From an uncultured Pseudacidovorax sp. (lineage in GTDB: Bacteria > Pseudomonadota > Gammaproteobacteria > Burkholderiales > Burkholderiaceae_C), in the NCBI RefSeq assembly GCF_913773995.1, contig NZ_CAJYES010000076.1, positions 36,962 to 100,961 on the forward strand: DNA of 64,000 nucleotides, written 5' to 3'. Under the pieces are notes generated by a model, which was given only the letters and a program-made list of their open reading frames with translations, was not told the origin of the DNA and made no database searches. Both the position numbers and the translations under genes were made by a program. Positions 41,033 to 53,694 of this stretch are shown in pieces. Positions within the stretch are counted from its first letter, which is position 1. Each line of letters starts with the position of its first letter.

Positions 41033-43270
41033 ATGAGCACGACGTCTCCGACCATCATCTACACCCTGACCGACGAAGCGCCCGCGCTCGCCACCGCCTC
41101 CTTCCTGCCCATCGTCCGCACCTTCGCGCAGGCCGCGGGCGTCAACGTCCAGACCAGCGACATCTCGGTGGCCGGCCGCATCCTCGGCCAGTTCCCGGAG
41201 TGCCTGACCGAAGAGCAGCGCGTGCCGGACAACCTGAGCGAGCTGGGCAAGCTCACGCTCAAGCCCGAAGCCAACATCATCAAGCTGCCCAACATCAGCG
41301 CCTCGGTGGCCCAGCTCAAGGCCGCCATCAAGGAACTGCAGGACAAGGGCTACAAGATCCCCGACTTCCCCGAGAACCCGCAGACCGACGAAGAGAAGGA
41401 CATCCGTGCGCGCTACAACAAGTGCACCGGCTCCGCCGTCAACCCGGTCCTGCGTGAAGGCAACTCCGACCGCCGCGCGCCCAAGGCCGTCAAGGAATAC
41501 GCCCGCAAGAACCCGCACAGCATGGCCCCCTGGAGCCAGGCCTCGCGCTCGCATGTGTCGCACATGCATGCCGGCGACTTCTACCACGGCGAAAAGTCGA
41601 TGACGCTGGACCGCGCGCGCGACGTCAAGATGGAGCTGATCACCAAGAGCGGCAAGACCATCGTGCTCAAGCCGAAGGTGTCGCTGCTCGACCGGGAAGT
41701 GATCGACTCGATGTTCATGAGCAAGAAGGCCCTGCTGGCCTTCTACGAGAAGGAAATCGAGGATGCCCGCGAGACCGGCGTGATGTTCTCGCTGCACGTC
41801 AAGGCCACCATGATGAAGGTCTCGCACCCCATCGTGTTCGGCCACTGCGTGAAGATCTTCTACAAGGACGCCTTCGAGAAGCACGGCAAGCTGTTCGACG
41901 AGCTGGGCGTGAACGTCAACAACGGCATGGTCGACCTCTACAACAAGATCGCTACGCTGCCGACCGCCAAGCAGGACGAGATCAAGCGCGACCTGCATGC
42001 CTGCCACGAGCACCGTCCCGAGCTGGCCATGGTGGACTCGGCCAAGGGCATCACCAACTTCCACTCGCCCAACGACATCATCGTGGATGCCTCCATGCCC
42101 GCCATGATCCGCAACGGCGGCAAGATGTGGGACGCCAACGGCCGCCTGAAGGACGTCAAGGCCGTGATGCCGGAGTCGACCTTCGCCCGCATCTATCAGG
42201 AGATCATCAACTTCTGCAAGTGGCACGGCGCCTTCGACCCCAAGACCATGGGCACCGTGCCCAACGTCGGCCTGATGGCGCAGCAGGCCGAGGAATACGG
42301 CTCGCACGACAAGACCTTCGAGATCCCCGAGGACGGCGTCGCCAACATCACCGACCTGGCCACCGGCGAAGTGCTGATGAGCCAGAACGTGGAGCAGGGC
42401 GACATCTGGCGCATGTGCCAGGTCAAGGACGCCGCCATCCGCGACTGGGTCAAGTTGGCCGTCACCCGCGCCCGCAATTCCGGCATGCCCGTGGTCTTCT
42501 GGCTGGACCAGTACCGCCCGCACGAGGCGCAGCTGATCACCAAGGTCAAGATGTACCTGCATGAGCACAACACGACCGGCCTGGACATCCAGATCATGAG
42601 CCAGGTGCGCGCCATGCGTTACACGCTGGAGCGCGTGATCCGCGGCCTGGACACCATCAGCGCCACCGGCAACATCCTGCGCGACTACCTGACGGACCTG
42701 TTCCCGATCATGGAACTGGGCACCTCGGCCAAGATGCTGTCGATCGTGCCCCTGATGGCGGGCGGCGGCATGTACGAGACGGGCGCCGGCGGCTCGGCCC
42801 CGAAGCACGTGCAGCAGCTGGTGGAAGAGAACCACCTACGCTGGGACTCGCTGGGCGAGTTCCTGGCCTTGGCCGTGAGTCTGGAAGAGCTAGGCATCAA
42901 GAACAGCAATGCCAAGGCCAAGGTGCTGGCCAAGGCGCTGGACACCGCCACCGGCAAGCTGCTGGACAACAACAAGGGCCCGAGCCCCAAGACCGGCCAG
43001 CTGGACAACCGCGGCAGCCACTTCTACATCGCGCTGTACTGGGCCCAGGCCCTGGCCGAGCAGACCGAAGACGCCGAGCTGGCCACCAAGTTCAAGCCCC
43101 TGGCCCAGAAGCTGGCCGCCGACGAGCAGAAGATCGTCGCCGAGCTGGCCGAGGTGCAGGGCAAGCCGGCCGACATCGGCGGCTACTACAAGACCGACCC
43201 TGCCAAGACCGACGCCGTGATGCGCCCCAGCAAGACCTTCAACGAGGACCTGGCCAGCGTCGCCGCCTGA
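41033..43270 (+). CDS. icd: Isocitrate dehydrogenase (NADP+), monomeric type
   Basis: 746-codon ORF starting [49 protein letters not shown], characteristic of monomeric IDH. Confidence 0.96.
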   Translation: MSTTSPTIIYTLTDEAPALATASFLPIVRTFAQAAGVNVQTSDISVAGRILGQFPECLTEEQRVPDNLSELGKLTLKPEANIIKLPNISASVAQLKAAIKELQDKGYKIPDFPENPQTDEEKDIRARYNKCTGSAVNPVLREGNSDRRAPKAVKEYARKNPHSMAPWSQASRSHVSHMHAGDFYHGEKSMTLDRARDVKMELITKSGKTIVLKPKVSLLDREVIDSMFMSKKALLAFYEKEIEDARETGVMFSLHVKATMMKVSHPIVFGHCVKIFYKDAFEKHGKLFDELGVNVNNGMVDLYNKIATLPTAKQDEIKRDLHACHEHRPELAMVDSAKGITNFHSPNDIIVDASMPAMIRNGGKMWDANGRLKDVKAVMPESTFARIYQEIINFCKWHGAFDPKTMGTVPNVGLMAQQAEEYGSHDKTFEIPEDGVANITDLATGEVLMSQNVEQGDIWRMCQVKDAAIRDWVKLAVTRARNSGMPVVFWLDQYRPHEAQLITKVKMYLHEHNTTGLDIQIMSQVRAMRYTLERVIRGLDTISATGNILRDYLTDLFPIMELGTSAKMLSIVPLMAGGGMYETGAGGSAPKHVQQLVEENHLRWDSLGEFLALAVSLEELGIKNSNAKAKVLAKALDTATGKLLDNNKGPSPKTGQLDNRGSHFYIALYWAQALAEQTEDAELATKFKPLAQKLAADEQKIVAELAEVQGKPADIGGYYKTDPAKTDAVMRPSKTFNEDLASVAA

Positions 43271-43314
43271 TCGAGTCACAGGGCTGCACTGCAGCCCCAT
43301 CCCATCAACGAAAA

Positions 43315-43342
43315 AGCCGTCGCATGCGACGGCTTTTTTTTC
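43315..43342. terminator. Terminator after icd
   Basis: AGCCGTCGCATGCGACGGCT followed by T-run, preceded by A-run. Confidence 0.88.
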
Positions 43343-43378
43343 GCCCCGCCGAAGCAGCGCGCAGGCGGAGCGCCCATG

Positions 43379-43407
43379 AAAAAAGCCGGGCTTCGCCCGG
43401 CTTTTTG
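43379..43407. terminator. Terminator, probably for groEL on the minus strand (bidirectional)
   Basis: AAAAAAGCCGGGCTTCGCCCGGCTTTTT. Confidence 0.88.
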
Positions 43408-43459
43408 ATCTGACTTGAACAGAACCAAATCAAGCGCGCAGCAGCGCGCTTGATTTGAA

Positions 43460-45112
<1,653 letters not shown>

Positions 45113-45129
45113 CTAGATCCGGGGATTGA

Positions 45130-45420
45130 TTACTTCTCGACGACCGCGAACAGGTCGTCTTCCTTCATGACCAGCAGCTCTTCGCCATCGACCTTGACGG
45201 TCTGGCCGGAGTACTTGCCGAACAGCACGCGGTCGCCGACCTTGATGTTCAGGACGACGAAATCGCCCTTGTCGTTGCGCTTGCCGGGGCCGACGGCCAG
45301 GACTTCACCCTGGTCCGGCTTCTCGGCGGCGTTGTCGGGGATCACGATGCCCGAGGCGGTCTTGGTTTCGCTTTCAACGCGCTTGACGATCACGCGATCG
45401 TGCAGAGGACGAAGTTTCAT
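45130..45420 (-). CDS. groES: Co-chaperonin GroES
   Basis: [46 protein letters not shown]. Confidence 0.99.
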   Translation of the reverse strand: MKLRPLHDRVIVKRVESETKTASGIVIPDNAAEKPDQGEVLAVGPGKRNDKGDFVVLNIKVGDRVLFGKYSGQTVKVDGEELLVMKEDDLFAVVEK

Positions 45421-45502
45421 TGGGAATCTCCTGGAAGAGGGACGGAATGAGGGTTGTGCGACAGGGCGACGAGGCCCTGCCATCCACTTGGCGTCGGTGC
45501 TG

Positions 45503-45529
45503 TTAGCACTCACCGCCAGCGAGTGCTAA
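45503..45529 (-). promoter_or_regulatory. CIRCE element (HrcA operator) upstream of groESL
   Basis: TTAGCACTC-ACCGCCAGC-GAGTGCTAA matches the CIRCE consensus exactly. Confidence 0.97.
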
Positions 45530-45618
45530 TCATAAGGACTTTTGGCGGCATTTCAACTGGGGTGCCGGCCTACGGCGCCTAGCGGCGAAGGATTGCGGCT
45601 GCGGCTTGACAAGTCCGT

Positions 45619-45656
45619 GCGAACAATCAATGCCATTGAATTCTTCAATTGTTCGC
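45619..45656. promoter_or_regulatory. Nested inverted repeat, candidate operator upstream of the small exported protein gene
   Basis: GCGAACAAT(45619-45627)...ATTGTTCGC(45648-45656), with an inner ATTGAA-TTC-TTCAAT palindrome. Confidence 0.4.
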
Positions 45657-45827
45657 GATATGGAAACTCGTCGACCGCAGTTCGACAGGCAGTCAGACGG
45701 CGTTCCGGCCGCATCATTCATTCCACGGCGCCGATGAAACCCCAGCGCCGCCACCGCCCGGCGACGACCTGTCGCCCCGCAGGCTCTCAGTGGGTGACCC
45801 ATCCTCGCTACAGAAAAGGACAACATC

Positions 45828-46223
45828 ATGACCAAGACTTCCAAGACTCTCGCTGCCGCCGCGCTGGCCCTGTTCGCCGCTGCCGGCGCCGTGCACGCCG
45901 AGGAATACGAAGGCGTGCTCCAGTTCAACTCCAACCTCAGCCGCGCCGAAGTGCAGGCCCAGGGCGTCGCTGCGGCCCATGGCCCAGACCTTTACGCCGA
46001 AGGTGCCCTGGCCCACACCACGCCGGTGATGACCTCGCCGCGCCTGCGTGCTTCGGTCCAGGCCGAAGCCGTGGCCGCCGCCCATGCGCCGGACCAGAAC
46101 GTGCAGGTCGGCTCGCGGGGCGACCAGCGCTTCTTCGCCGGCATCGCGCCCAGTACCGTCGTTGGCGGCACGACCTGGGCCATCCGCGGCCATGCGGACG
46201 CAGTGCAGCAAGGCGCCGAATAA
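45828..46223 (+). CDS. Small exported protein, DUF4148-like
   Basis: Signal peptide MTKTSKTLAAAALALFAAAGAVHAEEYEG; two similar segments SRAEVQAQGVAAAHGPD and LRASVQAEAVAAAHAPD. Confidence 0.7.
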   Translation: MTKTSKTLAAAALALFAAAGAVHAEEYEGVLQFNSNLSRAEVQAQGVAAAHGPDLYAEGALAHTTPVMTSPRLRASVQAEAVAAAHAPDQNVQVGSRGDQRFFAGIAPSTVVGGTTWAIRGHADAVQQGAE

Positions 46224-46278
46224 GTTCTGCCCCTGCGCGCCTGCCGCAGAGGTCAGGCAGCGCAACGCACCGCACCAC

Positions 46279-46301
46279 AGGCGCCTCCGGGCGCCTTTTT
46301 C
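46279..46301 (+). terminator. Rho-independent terminator
   Basis: AGGCGCC-TCCG-GGCGCCT-TTTT. Confidence 0.8.
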
Positions 46302-46365
46302 ATGGGCCTGCGAATTCCAGCCCTGACGACGGGCGCATACGCGAAGCCACCTCGTGCCCGCCTAC

Positions 46366-46384
46366 AATGAAAACAATTCGCATT
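46366..46384 (+). promoter_or_regulatory. Candidate Fur box upstream of PepSY gene
   Basis: AATGAAAACAATTCGCATT, 14/19 match to AATGATAATCATTATCATT, 20 bp upstream of the start codon. Confidence 0.6.
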
Positions 46385-46404
46385 TGTATTGTGGGCGTCG
46401 CAAC

Positions 46405-47622
46405 ATGGGCATGGACAGCAAGACCATCAAGACCTGGGCCTGGGTGCACAAGTGGAGCAGCCTCGTCTGTACGGTGTTCATGCTGCTGCTGTGCCTCACC
46501 GGGCTGCCGTTGATCTTCCATCACGAGATCGGGCACCTGCTGGGCACCGAGGTGGAAGCGCCGAAGATGCCGGCCGACACGCCACGCGTGAGCCTGGACC
46601 GCGCGCTCGAAGTGGCGCGCGCCCAGCATCCGGACCGCGTGGTGCAGTTCGCCTCTCACGACGAGGACAGCGAGGACATCTGGTTCGTCACCCTCACGCC
46701 CACGCCGGCGCCCACCGACGACTTCCGCTCGGTGGCCGTGGACGCGCGCACCGGCCACATCCTGGCGCAGCCGCGCTTCGACCAGGGCTTCATGTGGATC
46801 ATGTTCAAGCTGCACGTCGACCTGTTCGCCGGCCTGCCGGGCAAGCTCTTCCTGGGACTGATGGGCCTGCTGCTGCTGGTGGCGCTGGTTAGCGGCACGG
46901 TGCTGTACGCCCCCTTCATGCGCAAGCTGGAATTCGGCACCGTGCGGCGCGACCGGCGGCCGCGCGCCAAGTGGCTGGACCTGCACAACCTGCTGGGCAT
47001 CGTCACGCTGACCTGGGCCTTCGTGGTGGGCGCCACCGGCATGATCAACACCTGGGCCGACCTGCTGATCAAGTACTGGCAGCACGACCAGCTCAGCGCC
47101 TTGCTGGCGCCCTACCAGGGCCAGCCGCTGGTGCCGGTGGCCGAACGGGCGCCGCTTCAGCGTGCGCTGGAAGCGGCCAGGGCCCAGGCGCCAGACAAGC
47201 GGCTCTCCTTCATCGCCTTCCCTGGCACGGCCTTCTCCAGCCCGCACCACACCACCTTCTTCCTGCGCGGGCAGGAGCCGCTGACCTCCAAGCTGCTGCA
47301 GCCGGTGCTCGTGGACGCCCGGACCGCCGAGGTGACGGCCGCGCCCAGGCTGCCCTGGTACCTGACGGCACTGCTGGTCTCGCAGCCGCTGCACTTCGGC
47401 GACTACGGTGGCATGCCGATGCAGATCCTGTGGGCGCTGCTGGACATCGCCACCATCATCGTGCTGGGCACCGGCCTGTACCTGTGGCTGCGCAAGGGCG
47501 ATCCGGCGCACGTGCACCGCGCGCATGGCCCTGCGGATGGCGCGCCGGCCAGGGGTGAACACCCTGCGCCCATGCGGCCTCAGCCTGTGCAGGCACGCGC
47601 GAGCCTGGAGTCGTCGCGATGA
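46405..47622 (+). CDS. PepSY-associated TM helix protein (iron-regulated membrane protein type)
   Basis: KTWAWVHKWSSLVCTVFMLLLCLTGLPLIFHHEIGHLLG and WLDLHNLLGIVTLTWAFVVGATGMINTWADL. Confidence 0.88.
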   Translation: MGMDSKTIKTWAWVHKWSSLVCTVFMLLLCLTGLPLIFHHEIGHLLGTEVEAPKMPADTPRVSLDRALEVARAQHPDRVVQFASHDEDSEDIWFVTLTPTPAPTDDFRSVAVDARTGHILAQPRFDQGFMWIMFKLHVDLFAGLPGKLFLGLMGLLLLVALVSGTVLYAPFMRKLEFGTVRRDRRPRAKWLDLHNLLGIVTLTWAFVVGATGMINTWADLLIKYWQHDQLSALLAPYQGQPLVPVAERAPLQRALEAARAQAPDKRLSFIAFPGTAFSSPHHTTFFLRGQEPLTSKLLQPVLVDARTAEVTAAPRLPWYLTALLVSQPLHFGDYGGMPMQILWALLDIATIIVLGTGLYLWLRKGDPAHVHRAHGPADGAPARGEHPAPMRPQPVQARASLESSR

Positions 47623-47870
47623 GCGCCCGTCCGGCGCAGCCGAGGGCCGACCGCGCCGCGAGCGCGGCCAGTGGTGCACCTGCGGATGCCAGTGCCGACC
47701 GCCGGCCCTGGGGCGGCATGTGGGGCTGGCCGCTGGTACTCGGCATCTCCACGGCCATCGGGCTGGTTTCCTCGCTGTTCAGCGATGGCGGCTTCGGCGA
47801 CTGGCTGGGCTGGCTGACGCTGGGAGCGCCGGTGGCGGCCTGCCTCTGGTGGGGCTGGCTGCGCCGCTGA
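47619..47870 (+). CDS. Small membrane protein of unknown function
   Basis: 83 aa, start overlaps the PepSY gene stop by 4 nt, two hydrophobic segments. Confidence 0.65.
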   Translation: MSARPAQPRADRAASAASGAPADASADRRPWGGMWGWPLVLGISTAIGLVSSLFSDGGFGDWLGWLTLGAPVAACLWWGWLRR

Positions 47871-48014
47871 AGGGCCTGCACGCGCTGCCGGGCAGAGAGC
47901 GCGCATCCACGCATCCACCGACAGCGCGCGGCTTCGCTGCCCTGCGGCCCGTCCACGGCAATTGGCGCCTGCACCGACGCGGGCGGTCGTCGGGCTCCCG
48001 CAGAATGCCGGCCC

Positions 48015-50138
48015 ATGAATACATGGCGCATGGCGAAAACGGTGGGGGTCGTGGTGGCAACCGCGCAGGCGGGGCTGGCGGCCGCGCAGGTGGCGGTCGC
48101 CGGTCAGTTGCCCGAGGTGACGGTGAGCACACCGAGCGGGCCCCAGCCCGTCTTTGCCGTGCCGGGCTCGGTGGATCGTGTCGAAGGCGCGGACCTGCGC
48201 GACAACCGCCTGGGCGTGCAGCTGAGCGAAGGCCTGGGCGCCGTGCCCGGCCTGCAGATCCGCGACCGGCAGAACTTCGCGCAGGACCTGCAGCTGTCCA
48301 TCCGCGGCTTCGGTGCCCGCTCGACGTTCGGCGTGCGCGGCGTGCGGCTGTATGTGGACGGCATCCCCGCCACGCTGCCCGATGGCCAGGGCCAGACCTC
48401 CAACATCGACATCGCCTCGCTGGAGCGCATCGACGTGCTGCGTGGGCCGTTTTCGGCCCTGTACGGCAATTCCTCCGGCGGCGTGGTGCAGGCCTTCACG
48501 GCGCCGGGCGAGGCACCGGCCAGCCTGTCGTACAGCGTGGCCGGCGGCAGCAACGGCACCTGGCGCGCTGGCCTGGTTGGCAGCGGCAAGCAGGGCGCCG
48601 TCGACTGGCGGCTGAGTGCCAGCCGCTATTCGACCGACGGCTGGCGCACGCATTCGGCCGCGCAGCGCGACCTGGCCAACGGCCGCGTGGGCATCGACCT
48701 CGATCAGGGCGGCAAGCTCACGCTGGTGTTCAACCGCGTCACGGTCGATGCGCAGGACCCGCTGGGCCTGACCGCGCAGCAGTTCGCCACCGCACCGCGC
48801 AGCGCCGATGTGGCGACGCAGTACGACACCCGCAAGACCGTGACCCAGAGCCAGGCCGGCGTGGTGTTCGAGCAGCCGCTGGGTGCGCAGCAGTCGCTGC
48901 GGGTGATGCTCTACGGCGGCGAGCGCGGCACCACGCAATACCAGGCCATCCCGCCTTCGGCGCAGCAGAACCCGCGCCATGCCGGCGGCGTGATCGACCT
49001 GGACCGCCACTATGCGGGTGCCGATCTGCGCTGGACCGGCAAGTTCGATCTGGCGGGCCGGCCCTTCGAACTCGTGGCGGGCCTGGGCTACGACAGCCTG
49101 CGCGAATGGCGCCGCGGCTACGAGAACTACCTGGGCAGCCCGGCGCAACCGTTGCTGGGCGTGCAGGGGCGGCTGCGCCGCAACGAGCGCAACGAGGTCT
49201 TCAACGTCGACCCCTATGCCCAGGCCACCTGGCGCTTCGCGCCCGACTGGTCGGCCGAGTTCGGTGTGCGCCGCAGCCGGGTGCATTTCGATTCGCAGGA
49301 CCGCTACGTCACCGGCGCCAACGGCGACGACAGCGGCACCGCCACCTACAGCCGTACGCTGCCCGTGGCCTCGCTGCGCTGGACGCCGACGCGCGACCTG
49401 GCCCTGTATGCGTCCGCCGGCCGCGGCTTCGAGACGCCGACGCTCAACGAGCTCTCGTACCGATCGGACGGCGTGGGCGGCCTCAACTTCGGCCTGCGCC
49501 CGTCGGTGAGCGACAACGTGGAACTGGGCGCCAAGGCGCGTGTGGCCGGCGGCCTGCTCACGGCGGCGGTATTCCAGACACGCACCCGGGACGAGATCGT
49601 CACCGACACCAACGTCGGCGGCCGCTCCACCTTCCGCAATGCCGGGCGGACGAAGCGGCAGGGCGTGGAGCTGGGCTGGCAGCACGAAACCGAGAACCAC
49701 TGGCGCACGCAGCTGGCCTACACCTGGCTCGACGCGCGTTATCAGGACGCCTTCTGCACGCTGGCGCCCTGCAGCGCCGCCAACCTCGTGCCGGCCGGCC
49801 GTCGCCTGCCCGGCGTGGCCAGCCAGTCGCTGTATGCGGCCTACGGCTGGATGCCGCCGCAGGGCTGGCGCGCAGGGGCCGAACTGCGGGCCGTGGCTAA
49901 GGTCTGGGCCAACGACCTGAACACCGCCCGTGCGCCGGGCTATGCCGTGGCCGCCCTTCATGCCGGTTACGTGCTCAAGCTCGGCCGTTGGGACCTGAAT
50001 GCCTTCGCCCGCATCGACAACCTGTTCGACCGCCGCTACGCGGGCTCGGTGATCGTCAATGAGGGCAATGCGCGCTACTTCGAGCCGGCACCGGGTCGGA
50101 CCTGGACGATGGGCTTGGGCGGCACCTATAGCTTCTGA
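48015..50138 (+). CDS. TonB-dependent outer-membrane receptor
   Basis: VPGLQIRDRQNFAQDLQLSIRGFGARSTFGVRGVRLYVDGIPATLPDGQGQ plug motif; ends GLGGTYSF with terminal Phe. Confidence 0.93.
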   Translation: MNTWRMAKTVGVVVATAQAGLAAAQVAVAGQLPEVTVSTPSGPQPVFAVPGSVDRVEGADLRDNRLGVQLSEGLGAVPGLQIRDRQNFAQDLQLSIRGFGARSTFGVRGVRLYVDGIPATLPDGQGQTSNIDIASLERIDVLRGPFSALYGNSSGGVVQAFTAPGEAPASLSYSVAGGSNGTWRAGLVGSGKQGAVDWRLSASRYSTDGWRTHSAAQRDLANGRVGIDLDQGGKLTLVFNRVTVDAQDPLGLTAQQFATAPRSADVATQYDTRKTVTQSQAGVVFEQPLGAQQSLRVMLYGGERGTTQYQAIPPSAQQNPRHAGGVIDLDRHYAGADLRWTGKFDLAGRPFELVAGLGYDSLREWRRGYENYLGSPAQPLLGVQGRLRRNERNEVFNVDPYAQATWRFAPDWSAEFGVRRSRVHFDSQDRYVTGANGDDSGTATYSRTLPVASLRWTPTRDLALYASAGRGFETPTLNELSYRSDGVGGLNFGLRPSVSDNVELGAKARVAGGLLTAAVFQTRTRDEIVTDTNVGGRSTFRNAGRTKRQGVELGWQHETENHWRTQLAYTWLDARYQDAFCTLAPCSAANLVPAGRRLPGVASQSLYAAYGWMPPQGWRAGAELRAVAKVWANDLNTARAPGYAVAALHAGYVLKLGRWDLNAFARIDNLFDRRYAGSVIVNEGNARYFEPAPGRTWTMGLGGTYSF

Positions 50139-50220
50139 CGCAATGAAGGATGGAGGCTGCTCTTTGCAGCAGCGACCAGAGAGGCGCGTGGGCAAGGAGC
50201 CGTCGGAAAGGCCCTGACCT

Positions 50221-50242
50221 TTCGGGTTGAGCCTGTCGAAGG
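50221..50242 (+). repeat. REP-like dispersed repeat (single copy)
   Basis: TTCGGGTTGAGCCTGTCGAAGG; near-identical to copies at 54541..54562 and (inverted) near 54597..54618. Confidence 0.75.
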
Positions 50243-50309
50243 CTGCCCCGGCCCTGCCCGTCGTGCGTCGGGTTCAGGGCAAGCAGGAAGAGGAAGCAGC
50301 AGCCCAACG

Positions 50310-50337
50310 AAAAAAGCCGCCCGGAAGCCCGGGCGGC
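50310..50337 (-). terminator. Terminator downstream of NCS2 permease
   Basis: Reverse strand GCCGCCCGG-loop-CCGGGCGGC followed by TTTTTT. Confidence 0.82.
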
Positions 50338-50374
50338 TCGAACACGAATGAGGCTGCTCGAGCCAGCGCAGCGC

Positions 50375-51862
50375 TCAGTGTGCCTCCGCCTGCCGCGCCG
50401 CCGCGATGCTGGCCGCCTCGTCGTGCCGCGCACCGTTGAGGAACAGGTTCAGCACCACCGCCGTGATCGAGGTCAGCAGGATGCCCGACTCGATCAGCGG
50501 ATGGATGCCGTGCGGCATCCACTGCTTGAAGTTGGGCGCCAGCAGCGGAATCATGCCGATGCCGATGGAGACGGCCACGATCATCGCGTTGTGGCGGTTG
50601 GTCTTGAAGTCCACGCCGCTCAGGATGCGGATGCCGGTGGCCAGCACCATGCCGAACATCACCAGGCCCGCGCCGCCGAGCACCACCGTCGGCAGCGACT
50701 CCACCAGTGCCGCCATCTTGGGCAGCAGGCCCAGCACGATCAGGATCGCGCCGCCGGCCACGCAGACGAAGCGGCTCTTCACGCCCGTCACCGCCACCAG
50801 GCCCACGTTCTGCGAGAAGCTGGTGTAGGGGAAGGTGTTGAAGATGCCACCGATCAGCGTGCCCAGACCGTCGGTGCGCAGGCCGCGGGCCAAGTCCTGC
50901 TGGCTCACCTTGCGGTCCGTCATCTCGCCCAGCGCGAGGAACATGCCGGTCGACTCGATCATCACCACGATCATCACCAGGGTCATGGTGAAGATCAGCA
51001 CCGGGTCGAAGATGGGCATGCCGAAGTGGAAGGGCAGCACCACATCCACCCAGGCGGCCTTGGCCACCTTGTCGAAGGTCATCAGGCCCATGGCCGCCGC
51101 CGCGATGGCGCCGATGACGATGCCCAGAAGCACCGAGATGTTGGCCACAAAGCCCTTGGCGAACTTCACGATCAGCAGGATGGACACCAGCACCAGCGCC
51201 GAGATGCCCACGCCGGAGAGGTCGGCGTACTTGGGATTGGGCACCGTTGGCATCAGCGCCAGGCCCTTGGGCGCCGGCGGCAGCGAAGAGCCGGGTGAGG
51301 TCACGTCGGCCAGCCACTTGGCGTAGGCCGGATCGACCACGGCCGGGGCCGTCGGGCCCACCGGGTTGCCGAAGATCCAGTTGATGCCCACGCGCATCAG
51401 CGTGATGCCGATGACCGCGATGATGGTGCCGGTCACCACCGGCGGAAAGAAGCGCAGCATGCGGCTGACCAGCGGCGCGATGAGGATCGAAACGATGCCG
51501 GCCCCGATGATCGAGCCGAAGAGCAACTGGGCCCCCGCCTGCCCCGGGTTGCCGTTGGCGATGGCCACCATCGGTGCCACCGAGGCGAAGGTCACGCCCA
51601 TCATCACGGGCAGGCGGATGCCGAACCACTGCGTGGCGCCCAGCGCCTGGATCAGCGTGACCAGGCCGCAGCAGAACAGGTCGGCCGAGATCAGCAGCGC
51701 CACCTCGTCGGGACTGAGCTTGAGCGCACGGCCCACGATCAGCGGCACGGCGACGGCACCGGCATACATCACCAGCACATGCTGCAGGCCCAGCGCGGCC
51801 AGCTTGCCACTGGGCAGCTTCTGGTCGACGGGGTGGACGGACAACGAAGCAGACGAACTCAT
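50375..51862 (-). CDS. NCS2 family nucleobase:cation symporter (uracil/xanthine permease)
   Basis: LGLQHVLVMYAGAVAVPLIVG, VESTGMFLALGEM, GTLIGGIFNTFPYTSFSQNVGLVAVTGVKSRFV. Confidence 0.93.
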   Translation of the reverse strand: MSSSASLSVHPVDQKLPSGKLAALGLQHVLVMYAGAVAVPLIVGRALKLSPDEVALLISADLFCCGLVTLIQALGATQWFGIRLPVMMGVTFASVAPMVAIANGNPGQAGAQLLFGSIIGAGIVSILIAPLVSRMLRFFPPVVTGTIIAVIGITLMRVGINWIFGNPVGPTAPAVVDPAYAKWLADVTSPGSSLPPAPKGLALMPTVPNPKYADLSGVGISALVLVSILLIVKFAKGFVANISVLLGIVIGAIAAAAMGLMTFDKVAKAAWVDVVLPFHFGMPIFDPVLIFTMTLVMIVVMIESTGMFLALGEMTDRKVSQQDLARGLRTDGLGTLIGGIFNTFPYTSFSQNVGLVAVTGVKSRFVCVAGGAILIVLGLLPKMAALVESLPTVVLGGAGLVMFGMVLATGIRILSGVDFKTNRHNAMIVAVSIGIGMIPLLAPNFKQWMPHGIHPLIESGILLTSITAVVLNLFLNGARHDEAASIAAARQAEAH

Positions 51863-51992
51863 GGGAACGAACTCCTCGCCCTCATCGTGGGGCTGGCGCG
51901 AAGCATAGAGAAAGCCAAAAATCGTCAAAGACGGTCAATCCGATAATTCAATCGCGTCTGCCGATCAATGGGTTTGGAAAGGGCGGTTTCCC

Positions 51993-52895
51993 TTGGCAAT
52001 CAAGTCTTCCTTGCCGGAGCTCAGGGTTTTCCTGGCTGTGGCCGAAAGCGGTCATTTCACGCGGGCCGCGGAGCGCCTGGGCATGTCGCAGTCCTCGCTC
52101 AGTGCGGCGCTGGGCAAGCTGGAGCGCGAACTGGGTGCGCGCCTGTTCGACCGCCACACGCGCGCCTGCCGCATGACCGACGCCGGCACGGCGTTGCTGC
52201 CGGCCGCGCGCCGGCTGGTGGCCGACTGGGACCACCTCGTCGCCGATGCGCAGGACTTCGGCCGCTTCGCCCGGGGCCGGGTGGCGGTGGCGGCGCCCAA
52301 TGCCCAGTGCGCGCTGCTGCTGCCGCCGGTAATCCGCGCCTTCGGCGAGTCGCACCCCGGCGTGCGGGTGGTGCTGCACGATGTGCCCGAGCACGAGGTG
52401 CACGCCCTGGTGCGCAGTGGCGCCGCCGACCTGGGCATCGCCACCCAGACCGATGCCCGCAGCGACCTGGTGGCCTCGCCGCTGCAGTCGGACGAGTTCG
52501 TCGCGGTGATGGCGCCCGACCATCCGCTGGCCGCGCGCCGCTCGCTGGAATGGTCCCAGTTGGCGCGGGCGCCGGTCATCGGCTACCTGCCCGGCAATCC
52601 GGTGCGAACGCTGCTGGAGGAGAAGCTGGCCGCGCGCGGCATCGCGCTGGACTATGCCTTCGAGATCGCGCTGCCCTGGACCATGATGGGCCTGGCCCGC
52701 GAGGGCCTGGGCGTGGCGGTGGTGACCATGGCGCTGCGGCCGCTGGCGGCTTGGCATGGGCTCGAGGTGCGCACCGTGGGCCGGCCGCAGGTGGCGCGCA
52801 TGCTGACGCTGCTGCGGGCGCCGGCCCACTCGCCGTCGCCAGCGGTGGCGGCCTTTCGAGAGCAGCTTATGGCGGCGACGGGCGCGCGGCTGTGA
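51993..52895 (+). CDS. LysR family transcriptional regulator (TTG start)
   Basis: LPELRVFLAVAESGHFTRAAERLGMSQSSLSAALGKLERELGARLFDR, LysR HTH; divergent from the permease. Confidence 0.93.
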   Translation: MAIKSSLPELRVFLAVAESGHFTRAAERLGMSQSSLSAALGKLERELGARLFDRHTRACRMTDAGTALLPAARRLVADWDHLVADAQDFGRFARGRVAVAAPNAQCALLLPPVIRAFGESHPGVRVVLHDVPEHEVHALVRSGAADLGIATQTDARSDLVASPLQSDEFVAVMAPDHPLAARRSLEWSQLARAPVIGYLPGNPVRTLLEEKLAARGIALDYAFEIALPWTMMGLAREGLGVAVVTMALRPLAAWHGLEVRTVGRPQVARMLTLLRAPAHSPSPAVAAFREQLMAATGARL

Positions 52896-52968
52896 GTCGC
52901 CGCGCAGACGAAAGACACAGGCCGTCGCCCGTAAGAAAAGCACGTCGGGCAGGGCCCCGGGCGTTGGA

Positions 52969-53686
<718 letters not shown>

Positions 53687-53694
<8 letters not shown>

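Noticed and set aside
47408-49900. 830 aa ORF overlapping PepSY and TonB receptor genes
   Set aside because: Arg/Gly/Ala-rich frame-shifted reading of two clearly supported genes.
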